DNA from: Lotus japonicus
Lineage: Eukaryota > Streptophyta > Magnoliopsida > Fabales > Fabaceae
NCBI RefSeq assembly: GCF_012489685.1
Contig: NC_080041.1
Location: 35,143,780-35,207,779, forward strand
Length of the DNA stretch: 64,000 nt
Reading direction: 5' to 3'
Positions 33,854-44,651 of this stretch are shown here, piece after piece; positions within the stretch are counted from its first letter, which is position 1, and each line of letters opens with the position of its first letter. Below the pieces are notes generated by a model, which worked only from the letters and a program-made list of their open reading frames with translations, had not been told where the DNA came from and made no database searches. Both the position numbers and the translations under genes were made by a program.

Positions 33854-34839
33854 GACTAGCCAGCCGAAGAATAAAATAACATCGTTAGTGACCTTGTTGC
33901 CTTCAAGTCGTTTTATTCTACCTACATATAATGTTTTTTGTCAGAATTCTATGGGTTGTAACCACTCTATCTTTTGTCGTAGGAGTTTCTATTTTCGTCT
34001 TTCAATATTCAATTTCAAAGTTGTAAGATAAGATGATTCGACTTATTAGCAATACTTCTATAAGATAATTTCCTTAAAGCTTCCACCCTAATCATTTCTT
34101 GAAAGCTTCTGCGATAATGTTTGTATTTATGTAGTTTGTTTGTTTGTTTATTGTTGTTGTTGTTTTGCGTATATTGTTATGTGGGCCAACAATTGGTGGA
34201 TGGAACCATCAGATCGATAGGATGGTGGATGAAACCATCTGTCAGACCAAGATGGTGGATGAAACCATCGAAAAACAAGATTGATGGGTGGAACCAACAA
34301 TCGGATAATGTGGTGGACGAACCCACGATCGAGAAGGGGGTGGACAGACCACCAGATAAATTAGATGGTGGACGAAACCATCAAGCGGGCAAGGTGACAA
34401 ATGAACCATCGAGCAACTAAATTGGTGGATGAAGCCATTGAACTCGAAGTCTGGAAGGATTTTTCCTGTGTTCGAGTTTTTGTTGTTACAACCAGATCAC
34501 TTGATCGAAATGGAGACCGGTATGCGCCGGCAAGAGCATGACACTCTTGTTCTGCATGTGTTTGTTGAGCTTGTCTTGGTAAACTATGTTTAGTAGGAGC
34601 GTGTTCTCTAGCCTTACTCTTTTATTTATTCTAATTGTTACCTCATTATTAAGCTTGATCAACTTAATATTGGGTAGTAGCATGAGAGATCGTAAGATGT
34701 ATCAGACTTTAAGAATGATTCTAAGGTTTGAGATATTAACCACCTGCAGTTAGTTGGAAGGTAAAATGAAGAAGAACTACCCTAGGCTTTTCATTGAGTC
34801 GTAGTTTCAAGGACAACACTATTTTCAGGGGGTAGTAAT
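33854..34839 (+). other. Non-coding 3' internal region of the level-1 gypsy element
   Basis: I see no pol motif here. The stretch 34195-34440 holds an imperfect repeat array, described separately. The last bases GGGGGTAGTAA form the polypurine tract before the LTR. Confidence 0.6.
34195..34440. repeat. Imperfect array of hairpin-forming repeats
   Basis: About eight units of 25-35 bp contain ggtggatgaaaccatc or close variants. In the commonest form GATGGT pairs with AACCATC across a short loop. Spacer sequences differ between units. Confidence 0.7.
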
Positions 34840-35631
34840 GTAAGACCCTAAATATTTGTTCAAGGCTATTTTAGTAATTTATATTTTAATTAAAATGACA
34901 AGTATTTATGTGTGATTTATTCCCTCATAAGAATATTTGTTTAATTGCATATTAGATTATTTGATATATATACAGTTTATTGGTGGAAGAGAAAATATTT
35001 TTCCTTTACCTTGGTATATGTGTGGGAGCTGATGAATATATATATCTTAAGGGAAATATTTGTTTGGTTATATTATTGGATATATGACGTGTTAGTTACT
35101 TTAGGATAATTTTGTGAGACAATTTTAAGTTAGAATTTTTTTATATGTATTCGCGAAATATATATAAATTGGGAGGTAGGTTTTTGTTTTATTGATAATA
35201 TCTTAATTGTACTTCTAAAAGTGATATTTGGAAAAGGTTGAAGAGATAAGGTTGAATTTAAATTTATAAATCAGGTTTTTTTTTTTGAATAGTAGTAGAA
35301 TATTCTAGAACTATTATCTTATGGTTTTTAGTAAAATAAATTGGCTTTTGGTAAAATAAATTCTGGTTAATTAAATCATTTGAAGAATCAAACAATATTC
35401 TTTGGGATATTTTTTACTGATTTATTTTGTTATTAAATAAATTTTGGATTAATTAAAATTCAACCTTTAATCATTTGGAAGGTTCTAGAAACATTAAGCT
35501 AGTCAAGTGTGTGACAGAGGGAGTGGGGGCAAAAATAATAAAAAAAGGGGAAAACGTTTTAAATAATTTATGAATTAATTATTTAATTTAATTGTTGCAT
35601 GGATGAGGTGAAAACATAAGCCTAGGTCAGC

Positions 35632-35639
35632 TATAAATA
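35632..35639 (+). promoter_or_regulatory. TATA box in the level-1 gypsy LTR
   Basis: TATAAATA lies in the context gtcagcTATAAATAgacccc. It sits well inside the LTR, where a transcription start is expected. Confidence 0.65.
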
Positions 35640-35741
35640 GACCCCTTAGGATAGGGGAAAAATCATTCCTTGGAGCGGCTCCCCTTCCCCCACTTTAAGA
35701 ATTCTCTCTTGAGAAAATAGTCAAATCCTCAAGAACCCCCC

Positions 35742-35746
<5 letters not shown>

Positions 35747-35788
<42 letters not shown>
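35747..35788. repeat. (CT)n microsatellite
   Basis: An almost perfect CT run of about 42 bp lies downstream of the LTR TATA box. Confidence 0.95.
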
Positions 35789-35790
<2 letters not shown>

Positions 35791-37119
35791 GAGGAGGACT
35801 CAAACCCTCTTTTTCGGAGATCAGTTTGTAAGGAACACATCCTTGGAGTACGAGGCTCGTGGTTGACTTGAATGTCTTCATCACGTTCTCCCTTTCTTTG
35901 TTGGTCTTCTTGAAATTTTGATAGAGGGTATCTTCTCCGGAGGATCAAACTTTAGAGTTGGATTCAGAATATTTGCTAGGCCAAGGTAAGGGTACTCGGT
36001 CTTACAGAGTCTATGCATGTGAATTGTGTTATTGGTTGATGATTTTCGAAGATTAAATATATGATGTCTTCCTTGTTTGAAAAACATCACTTATTTGCTT
36101 TATCTGCATAATGTTAAGTGTTAAGTTGCTGGGTAATATTCATTGTCGTTGATGTATGCTATTCTAGATTATTCTTTATGTCATGCAAATTGTTATGAAT
36201 TGCTTACATCCTTGTCGTTCGATATGTTGGACATTTGAGGATGTCGTGTGGTTTCGACTAACCCGTGGCATACGCGTGTTTGTGATTCAAAAGAGAAGAT
36301 TGTTCTCATGGTTTGCTTCAATTGAGGAGGTTGTACCTGTGATTTTGGACCAACCGAGGAGGTTGTTCATATTGAAATGGCAAACAAGATAGGTGATAGT
36401 GCGTGATTAAGCTCACCCTCGTTTTTATTTGAGGAGTCGTGTTTGTCTCGCCCTTCTTGTGGTTGGCATTTGATATTCGGATCATGTTTTGTTGAGGGGA
36501 TGGACCTTTACTATGCATACATTCTAGTCTAACCCCATGTTATGTATTATGGTTGAGCGTTGAATTCTTTGTATTATCTTATCATGTGCATACTTTTGAT
36601 AATTCAATTATGTTGTTTGACATTCTTTCCTATTTGAATTTCCTTGTGGCGACATGTATTTTTGAGTTGACCCTTGCTTGTTTGCTTGTGTGCTTTGTGG
36701 GAGGTTAACGTCATAGACGAAGGAAGTTCACGTTGAGATGAATTGTTGTGCCGCTGAGGATGCCTTATTTGTGATGGACCTCTCTTTGGAAGCGTCATTC
36801 GAGACGACTAAGGGTGCGTTCGAGGGACAAGCAGATGCGCTTCTTGCTCAGATGGTTGTTAGACGTAAGGATTCTTGAGTGTCTTAGATCTTTAGTTGGT
36901 CCTTTGATGTTGAGTTTTTATCCTTATCACTTTTTGTCACTAAGGTCATCATCGTCCCAAAGTTTCTTCCCGTGCGTTGACATGGGAGAGATAACATAGT
37001 TTCATTAATTTTCCCTTGAGTTTTGGATAATTGCATTTTTGACTCCTTTCTTATTAAATATGTTTATTGATTTAGATTTCTAATGCTTTAATTGCTTTTA
37101 TTTTATTTTGGATGTTACA

Positions 37120-38189
37120 ATTTTAACCATCAAAAAATCCTGACGTTTCGTGTTATCTCTGAATTTGATGCTTGCTTGTGAAATAATAAAATAATGAATG
37201 TATGGATGAGTGAATCTCGTAGTGCACATGTTGAGAGTTAGGTGACAGAGATTTGAGTGAATTTTGTGAAAGTGTAGTGAGATTATTTGGAATATTAATT
37301 TTGTGGGGATAATACATGCAGTAGAGCTTCCTTGTAACCATTATGTCAAGTTTACGCTCTTTTTAGCTTTAAGGTCAACAAAAAGGCACACATGTGAGAA
37401 TAAAGCAAAGTGATGAAACAAGAGAAGAATGTGAGTAAAAGAATGAGACGTTCTTACAACACTTAGCATACCCCCAATCATATCTCTACCTTGTTAACAA
37501 AAGAAATAAAGAATAATTGAACCTAGAGTTGGTAATAACTGTGAAGGATTTAAAAAATAGCAACAAAAAAATGCGTGTGTGCTCATAATACAAAAATATT
37601 GTTGGGTGTCATTCATGGATTCTTAATCTGGGTTGGGGAGTTAGAATTCGATTGTGAAACCCCACACAATCTGAGGTTTGGAATTCTGTGAACCTGACTA
37701 ACAATGAATCAGTTAGTCAATTTGATGTCAATTAGATTCATTGGTCACGAATTGATCTTTTTGATGCATAGGATGTCGAGTCTTCAACTTTTATGTTGAG
37801 TCGTAGTATCTTCATTATTGCTTGAGTGAATTATTTGTGGTATTTTGATTTGTTTGCTCATTTTGCTCTCATTTCAGTTCATTTTTTACCCTCATTTCAA
37901 ACATGATAGACTAATTTTGGTTCACTTTTCACCCTCATTCCAAATTAAAACTATTTCAATATTTCTAATTTTTATAATTTTTAAAATGTTAATTAATGAA
38001 TTTTTATACTATTTTATCAAAATATATAAATATTATCAAAATATATAAATATACTACCTTTAAATAATATAAATATTATTTTTATACGTTTTTATCAACT
38101 TATCTTTATTACTATAAAATATCATTAATACTTTTAGTTTTCTTAACTAACTATGTCATTAGTTCTTTCCCAAAACAGATTTATTAATT
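37120..38189. other. AT-rich intergenic stretch
   Basis: I see no gene or clear element. It becomes very AT-rich from about 37840. Short ORFs here show no recognisable domain. Confidence 0.6.
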
Positions 38190-38236
38190 TTTTTTTGAAA
38201 GCAAAATTTTATTGAATAAAAAGTCGAGATACAAAT

Positions 38237-41200
38237 TGTAACGCCCCGGTTTCTCAACTGAGGAGTCACATTAGTTACCTAACAAATTCTAAGGACTATT
38301 TCGTAATCCTAAGAAAACACGATATATTTTTTTTCTTTTCAAACAACTAAACATAGTTGAATATATAACATAGTCTTAATTAAACAACTCGTTCCCGACA
38401 TATAATAATAGTGTCTTACAATATCATAAGCAAGTTTCCAAAATAAGTACGCTCACTTAGACAAGTGGCGAAGATAAGGTTTAAACAACAGAGTTTTCAG
38501 ATGGAGAAAGAAACTCAGACATAGTCCTCCAAAAAGGGAGAAGCAACTGCTTCATCCACCTTTACTCGACCGCCCACGGTCACGATCTCTAACTCGAACA
38601 GCTAAGCTTCAGCGGAAGGCTCTCCATCGCCTAATAGCGTTAAGCGCCCAAACAACAAGTAGCAAATAGAAAGGGTTAACTCCATGCAATTACCATGTAT
38701 AAAAGAGAAAATCATGCTATTCAAATTTAATTACCTAGCATGGTAAATAACCTAGCAACATAACTCAACTCATATATCAACAACTTAGCATATATTAACT
38801 CAGAGGATAATAACCTCAACAATGTAACATCAAATCAGATATCAATAAACCAATAACTAAATCCAACAACATAGGGTCATGTGTTAGTTCCCTATGATGC
38901 AACTATATGCTGCTACCAAAATGGATCGATCAGCAACGTCTCTCAAGACGGGACGATCACGTGGGACAATCACCACCACACCGCCACTTAACGCCACTAC
39001 GGACGGGACAATCACGTGGGACAATCACCACCACACTGCCACTTTAGGACATCTCGAAAGATGGGACGATCACGTGGGACAATCACCACCACACCGCCAC
39101 TTTATAACGCCTTAAAAGACGGGACAATCACGTGGGACAATCACCACCACATTGCCACTTCAAGTTCAAGCCCTAAATGTCGAGTTAGTCAACAACAATC
39201 CTCAACCTCAGTAATCACTCAAACAACAGTCTCAAGTCCAACAATCAAATCAAGGTAACCACATGTTATTCATAACCTCAACGAACATAAATCAATTCAA
39301 TGCATACCAACTCAGTTCAATGACAGAAACCAGTAAACGGCCGAAGCCTCTCAGAAAACGGAGACACACGTCTCAATAAGTTTACTCGGCCGGAGCCTTC
39401 AGAATACATTTGGCACAAGCCTCAGAAACAGTCAACATAAGCAAGCATACAACATTGCAAGCATAATAATCATAATCCAATGCTAATCAATATAAACATC
39501 TTCATCTCAAACGCATGCAGTGCGATAAAAGCAGGCAAGACTCAAGGACACGCTAAACCTGAGTTACCCTTACCTTCGTGAGTAGAAGTTGTGCATGGAA
39601 GTTGCGAACCTAAAGCAAGGAAACACAATCATCAACACAAGCTTCACTAGGAGCAACACGATCTAATAATACTAATCGAAATCGTAAAGAAAGCTTTTAA
39701 AGCTTCAGAGTTCCTATTTAAGCACAAATTGACAACGGAGACTTCGTTCGCTAAAACGAGCATAACTCGAGCTACAGAACTCGGAATGACACGAAACCAA
39801 CGCCAAAATTTCGACAATTGAAAGAGCTACGTAATGGCTCAGGTCATAAAGACCCAAAAATTATTTTTGGACATGGTACCCTAACAAATAGGTTTCGGCC
39901 ACTCTCAAAAATAGGGTTTCCGAACTTTTTCTTCGATCTAAATCAATTCCTAGGTATTCTTAGGCGATATTTAGGTCAGGGAAACTCTCAGAAAAATTAT
40001 CGGGTCGAAAACTGTCGCAGGGGTATTTTTGTCAATATATTTAGCTCGGAAACTCAAAATCAGAATTTCAAAAAACAAATTAGATGGGGTCGACACCAAC
40101 GACGATTATGACGACTAATCCTACTAACGCTAAGCTCATTCGAGAGTTTTTGACTCAAAAAGCGGAACCTTTGTCAGAAATGGGTATTTTGAGCAGAATT
40201 GAAGTTCGGAGGCGATTCGACGAGATTCGGCGAAATGTAATCCGCTAAACATGCTCAGGGGCACGCAGGGAATAAGTTTAGACAGAGAAATCAAGTTATT
40301 TGGACAGTTTTACAAAAAGCTCAAAACTTTGAGCACAGAAAAACATAGAGAAAAGCGACAGAATTTACGATCAGAGGTAAGGAAAAGCATAAGTACCTCG
40401 AGGCCTACGCGTACCAACGAACTATGGGACGATCAGGCAAGAATCGGCGAAAAACTCTTCTCCTCCTCCTTCCTCCTTGGCCGCGGGTTTGGGTGTGTGT
40501 GTTGGTGAGATTTTTGTTTTTTTTTTTCATTTTTCAAGCTATTTATAGAAAATGGAAAATGCGGAAAAATGAAAATTTCGCGATTCCGATTTCTCCTGTG
40601 CCATCCTCTGTGAATTCTTAGATAGGTTATGGCGACAGAATTTCAGAACTCAAAATAGGTTTCTTGGAATTAAGACAAACGATCCAAAGTCGGTGTAAAT
40701 CTATTTTACCCGAAAAACTACTTTTTGCAGTTGATGTCGGATGAGGAAACTTCTTTCTGAAGAAAGATTGGAAACATCGAAAGAAATGGGTGAACGCGTG
40801 TGGAATCTTCGTTTGAAGCTCCGAATAGAAAAAGTCTTCATCAACCGTTTATTCTAGGTTTCTTGAGCTATCAGGGTTTTGGTTTCGGCAAACCTCCGAG
40901 AATTAGAATCGGACGTTCGTAAATTCCAGGGTTTCGTATCGAAACGCTTAACATGGAAGGATTAAGAGAAGTTCTAACATTTCTCTGAAGATTTTTGGAA
41001 TTAGTTTCCATCGTGTCTTTAAGTGCAAATTAGTCGTTTACTAATGTTTTCACCCTAAGGCGGAAGTGAATGAACTCGTGCTATAGCCTATAACGACTAT
41101 ATAACTATTCTTAACCATTTCCTGAACTTTCTTCTTCATAATATTAATCCAAACATTAAACACAAGTCAAGTTCCTCTCACGCTTACAAATAATCCTATG

Positions 41201-41251
41201 CGTGAGTTGGAAATTAATTATTTATTTAATTCTAAAATCTTGGGTCTTACA
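38237..41251 (-). mobile_element. Solo LTR of a gypsy chromovirus-like element
   Basis: This 3015-bp sequence begins tgtaacgccccgg and ends tgggtcttaca on the + strand. It is flanked by perfect CAAAT copies (38232-38236 and 41252-41256). No internal region is present, so it is a solo LTR left by recombination between two LTRs. It is related to the level-4 LTR: both share gaaaaattatcgg followed by aaactgtcgcaggggtattt, and a ctatttatag TATA region (about 40535). It contains a four-unit tandem repeat. Confidence 0.92.
38947..39165. repeat. Tandem repeat with four CACGTG boxes in the solo LTR
   Basis: Four units of 55-58 bp share gggac(g/a)atcacgtgggac and accaccacac/t. Each carries one CACGTG palindrome, at 38958, 39013, 39071 and 39129. 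Confidence 0.88.
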
Positions 41252-41700
41252 CAAATCATATCAACAAAAGAATAATTACAACGACAGAAACAACGACCAT
41301 AAACAGTGACCGCAAAACACGACAACAAACAACGATCGTAAACAACGACGACAAGCAACAACCGCAAACAACGCGGAGCCTCTCAGTCACATTAGGCACT
41401 TAGCTTCAAGGAAAATAACAACAACTTCAAAACCTACTCCAACAGTAACGACCATTGGAGGATGCGTACACTGAATTGGTCGAACGAGCTTACCGAACAA
41501 CGTGATCAGAGCTTGAGTTGTTATTATCACAACATAAATACCAAGGTCAAACACAACCATAGCCACCAAACGTTGAACGCAACGCCTATCACTATCTTTC
41601 CCACTGCTACCCCTCGGATGATCATCTCTGAAGACAGTGTCTCGTTAAAAACTTACTAGGAAAAACCCTGTGGGAAATAACCCTAGTAAGGAAAAATAGT

Positions 41701-42049
41701 ACACACATCAACAAGAGAGTCAACACCCTTTCAAGCAAATCGACCATCTTTGTATGGCTTCCAAAAACCGCTGCCAGCTGCGCGCAAATGCTGCCTCCTT
41801 TTAAAACGATTTGAATCAAACAAAACAAGCAACACAAAATCAATTAGATAAACATAATTTACAAAAAAAAACAAAACAAAATTGAAGAGCAAGAGTAAAA
41901 AAGATAGTGGTGTCGGCTTGTGGCCGAAGATGAAGGCGGTGGTTCCGGCGGCATGGAGATGACATAGACGATGTCAACATGTCTATTGGAGAAGGTGAAG
42001 TAGATGTTGCGTAACCCATACTCAATCAAATTCCTGACACGTGCTCTAC
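41701..42049. other. Unassigned stretch right of the split retroelement
   Basis: It may be more of the old retroelement on the minus strand, but I see no domain. The short ORF at 41840-42025 has no recognisable motif. Confidence 0.35.
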
Positions 42050-42190
42050 ATAATCATTTGCTCTCAGCATCAAACAGATCTGCTACCAGGTAGAAGCCGT
42101 GAGCAAAAGCCCCAGCCAACACATCAGTAAACACACTATCTCTCACAGCAGATTTATGCTGCAGCATTGCTCGAACTAGAGGGAGAACAT
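42050..42190 (-). pseudogene. Possible protein-coding fragment of unknown origin
   Basis: On the minus strand a stretch reads protein-like (AMLQHKSAVRDSVFTDVLAG followed by AFAHGFYLVADLFDAES) before a stop. I do not recognise the family. It has no start and no continuing exon that I can find. It could be a captured exon or chance. Confidence 0.25.
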
Positions 42191-43243
42191 GAGCATATAT
42201 AAGAGGAAGAAGGAACTAAATATGGGCTCTGTTATTCTTCTTCTTCCTCACAACAGGTTCTTGGTTGAAAGGATCAAAAGAATCGGACAGCGGTGCCAAG
42301 GCGAAATTGACGGCTGGTCCGACTCTGGTTTGCCATTAATGAGAGAAGCCTCGATCCCTCTCCTCGCCTCCAAGGTCCATATCACGACCATCGGCAGCCA
42401 TAACGAACAACAGAGTCGCACCAGGGACGGAGGAAGCAACGAAGATAACAAAGCTGCTAGGGTGAACGAAACCAACGAGATAAACATCATAAATTTATTA
42501 ATATATTATATATAGATAATTGAAATTTATATGTTTTATTTTGATAAATGCATAATATGTTACTTAAATGAGTGTATATAAAACTGAAAGACAATGTAAT
42601 ATCACCAACAAAAGGTGAACATTGTTATCAAAATTCAAGGTAACATTTGGTAATAGAACTGAACCTGCATTAATAGGGGACTCAAATCCGAGATCTGAGC
42701 TTAATCTAGAAAAATCACGTGCCAATTGATCTACAGGTTTAGTGGTTGTCATGTTTAACATTTGTTTGAGTATAGAATATATTAATATCAATGAAATAAA
42801 ATATTATATTATATATATACATATATAAATTTTAAAAATCATCATATAAAAGCTTCAAAACTGCTATTTTTATTTTATAATATTATTTTATCACTAAATT
42901 TATAAAAGAAGCACCAAATTTTTAAAAACATGCATAACTTATGATTATTAAAATAGTTAAACTCATAATACTTCTATGACTAATATTAATTTGTAATAAT
43001 ATTTATATGTATAAGGCTCTACGAGGGTTCTTACTCTTAGTGAGGCTTTGTTGCAAGGTCTTTCCTCTTGAGGTGTTTTTTTTTTGTTTTGCTGGTTTTT
43101 TCCTTGGGTGTTTTAGTGTTGCGGGATGTTTTCGTGTTTTTTCGGGGTGCCTTCTGGTTTTCCTTTGTTGGATCTGGCTGGTTTTTTGTCGCTTTTTAGC
43201 TATAGCGCGACTTGAGAGTACTCATCTCTTCCTATTTGCTATA

Positions 43244-43284
<41 letters not shown>

Positions 43285-44597
43285 TTTATCTTTCTAAAAA
43301 AAATTTAGATGTACAAGCATTGTAAACATCTTTTTTTGACAGTCATCGTAAACATCTTAAACATCTAGTTTAGGGTCCAATCTCTAAGTGATGTATATGA
43401 AGAAGAATTTGTTGGGATAGATCCGTTTGTAAATCCTCATATAACAAAAATCCTCTTTTAATTTTCCATCCTCGTATTGTATTTTAAAATAATTTTAGTG
43501 AAACATTGTCGTGAGGATCTAGTTGTAAAAATAAAATAATTCAATTAAATATAATTAAACTATAAAGATTTAATTAGAAATTAGATATCAATTTTTTTCA
43601 AGTCCCGTATTATTTATTTATTTAAAAAATACATTCAAATAATGAAATGACAGATCTCAACAAGTGGTTGACTCAAGTATGCTTAATTTTTCTTAAACAA
43701 AAAGTTTGAATTTTTGATATGGAAATATAAAACGCATCTGAAGAGCTAGTCAGCCTATAAACAAGTTCTCATTGTACGTCCCCAAATGATAACTCAAGTG
43801 GTAAGAGTAAGAGATATGTGGGTTGGGTGGGGGAGGTCCAAGGAGGATGCAATTTATCTTTCTGATGTATAAAAAATAATAAACCCTCATTGTATCTATT
43901 CATAACATCCTTTTGAACTTTTTTTAACAAGTTTCTCAAGTAATCTTAAAATAAGTCTTTTTTTTTACATCGGAAAGAAAAATTGCATCATCGAGAGATT
44001 GACCCCTGCATCTTCCTCTTCTCAACTCATATGTCCACCATCTCTTACGACTTGAGCTATCTTTTTTTGTACATTTATGCGATTAACCGTTATTGCTATA
44101 AGCATTTAATTAAATTGTTCACGTTCTAGTTTAATTTCCTTTTATCTTTCAAGGATAAAACTAATAATTTATATAAAATACACTCAGTTCTTCAAGGTTT
44201 GTCATAATGGCACTTGATCTCATTCTTAATTATATGAAATATACACTTCACCTCACTCTCTTTCAACTTTTGCGAATGAATGTTCGAATTTGTCACAAAA
44301 TCCAAATAAAAGATGTTTTTTGCCGCAAAAGTTGGAACTAATTTAAATCATCCTATTTTAGTTATGGTTTATGTTACCATCTATAAAATTCGTCAATAAT
44401 TAAAAATATTTGTTAAATTTTGTATGTATTAGTGACAAGTTTTGGAGATGGAAACAATTTCAGCGCTAAAATAGACAAATTTAATTTAATGATAACTTTT
44501 GTGACGGAAAGTATCACTTTATTATTTTGTGACCGTTTCTACTTTCTAATATTCTATGGCAAAATTTAAAAAGAGTAGAGTGAAGTGTAGAGTTTAT
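42191..44597. other. Intergenic, AT-rich, no gene recognised
   Basis: The ORF at 42189-42515 shows no domain and has an overlapping antisense ORF of similar quality. A G/T-rich block at about 43010-43240 running into (TA)n at 43247-43282 looks like the 3' end of a degraded retroelement. The rest is AT-rich. Confidence 0.5.
43247..43282. repeat. (TA)n microsatellite
   Basis: About 36 bp of TA repeats directly follow the G/T-rich block at 43010-43240. Confidence 0.92.
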
Positions 44598-44613
44598 ATA
44601 AAAATGCAGTGAA
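44598..44613. repeat. LINE target-site duplication, left copy
   Basis: The 16 bp ataaaaatgcagtgaa recur exactly at 48102-48117 after the LINE poly(A) end. Part of the A-run could belong to the tail. Confidence 0.92.
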
Positions 44614-44651
44614 CAGAGTGGAGGAAAAGTTTTGGTTCATCATTTGATTAT

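Larger units (their letters stand above)
33112..37119 (+). mobile_element. Decayed Ty3/gypsy element, right part (level 1)
   Basis: This is a plus-oriented remnant with a broken gag (33112-33853), a non-coding stretch with an imperfect repeat array, a polypurine-like GGGGGTAGTAA at 34829-34839 and a 3' LTR (34840-37119). Pol is absent between gag and the LTR, through deletion or because the element never had it. The 5' part would lie left of the window if the copia element at 26374-33111 was inserted into this gag. Many stops and indels mark it as the oldest layer. Confidence 0.78.
34840..37119 (+). repeat. 3' LTR of the level-1 gypsy element
   Basis: It begins tgtaagaccctaaatatttg directly after the polypurine tract, and I end it at ggatgttaca, the usual terminal form for this group. 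The right boundary is inferred from that ending only. TATAAATA at 35632-35639 is the probable promoter core. A 42-bp (CT)n run follows at 35747-35788. Confidence 0.7.
38190..41700 (-). mobile_element. 3' end of an old retroelement (minus), split by a solo LTR
   Basis: When 38237-41251 and one CAAAT copy are removed, the minus strand reads into ...ttattcaataaaattttgctttc followed by an A-run at about 38189-38198, as at the 3' end of a poly(A) retroelement. Upstream, at about 41640-41690, it carries a motif of the form ttactagggttatttccc with gggtttttcctagtaag. That motif is also in the 3' region of the LINE at about 47918-47960. The 5' extent to the right is unclear, so its type (LINE or retrocopy) is not settled. 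Confidence 0.5.

Noticed and set aside
42189..42515. 108-codon plus-strand ORF
   Set aside because: No domain is visible, and an antisense ORF of similar length and quality covers the same place.
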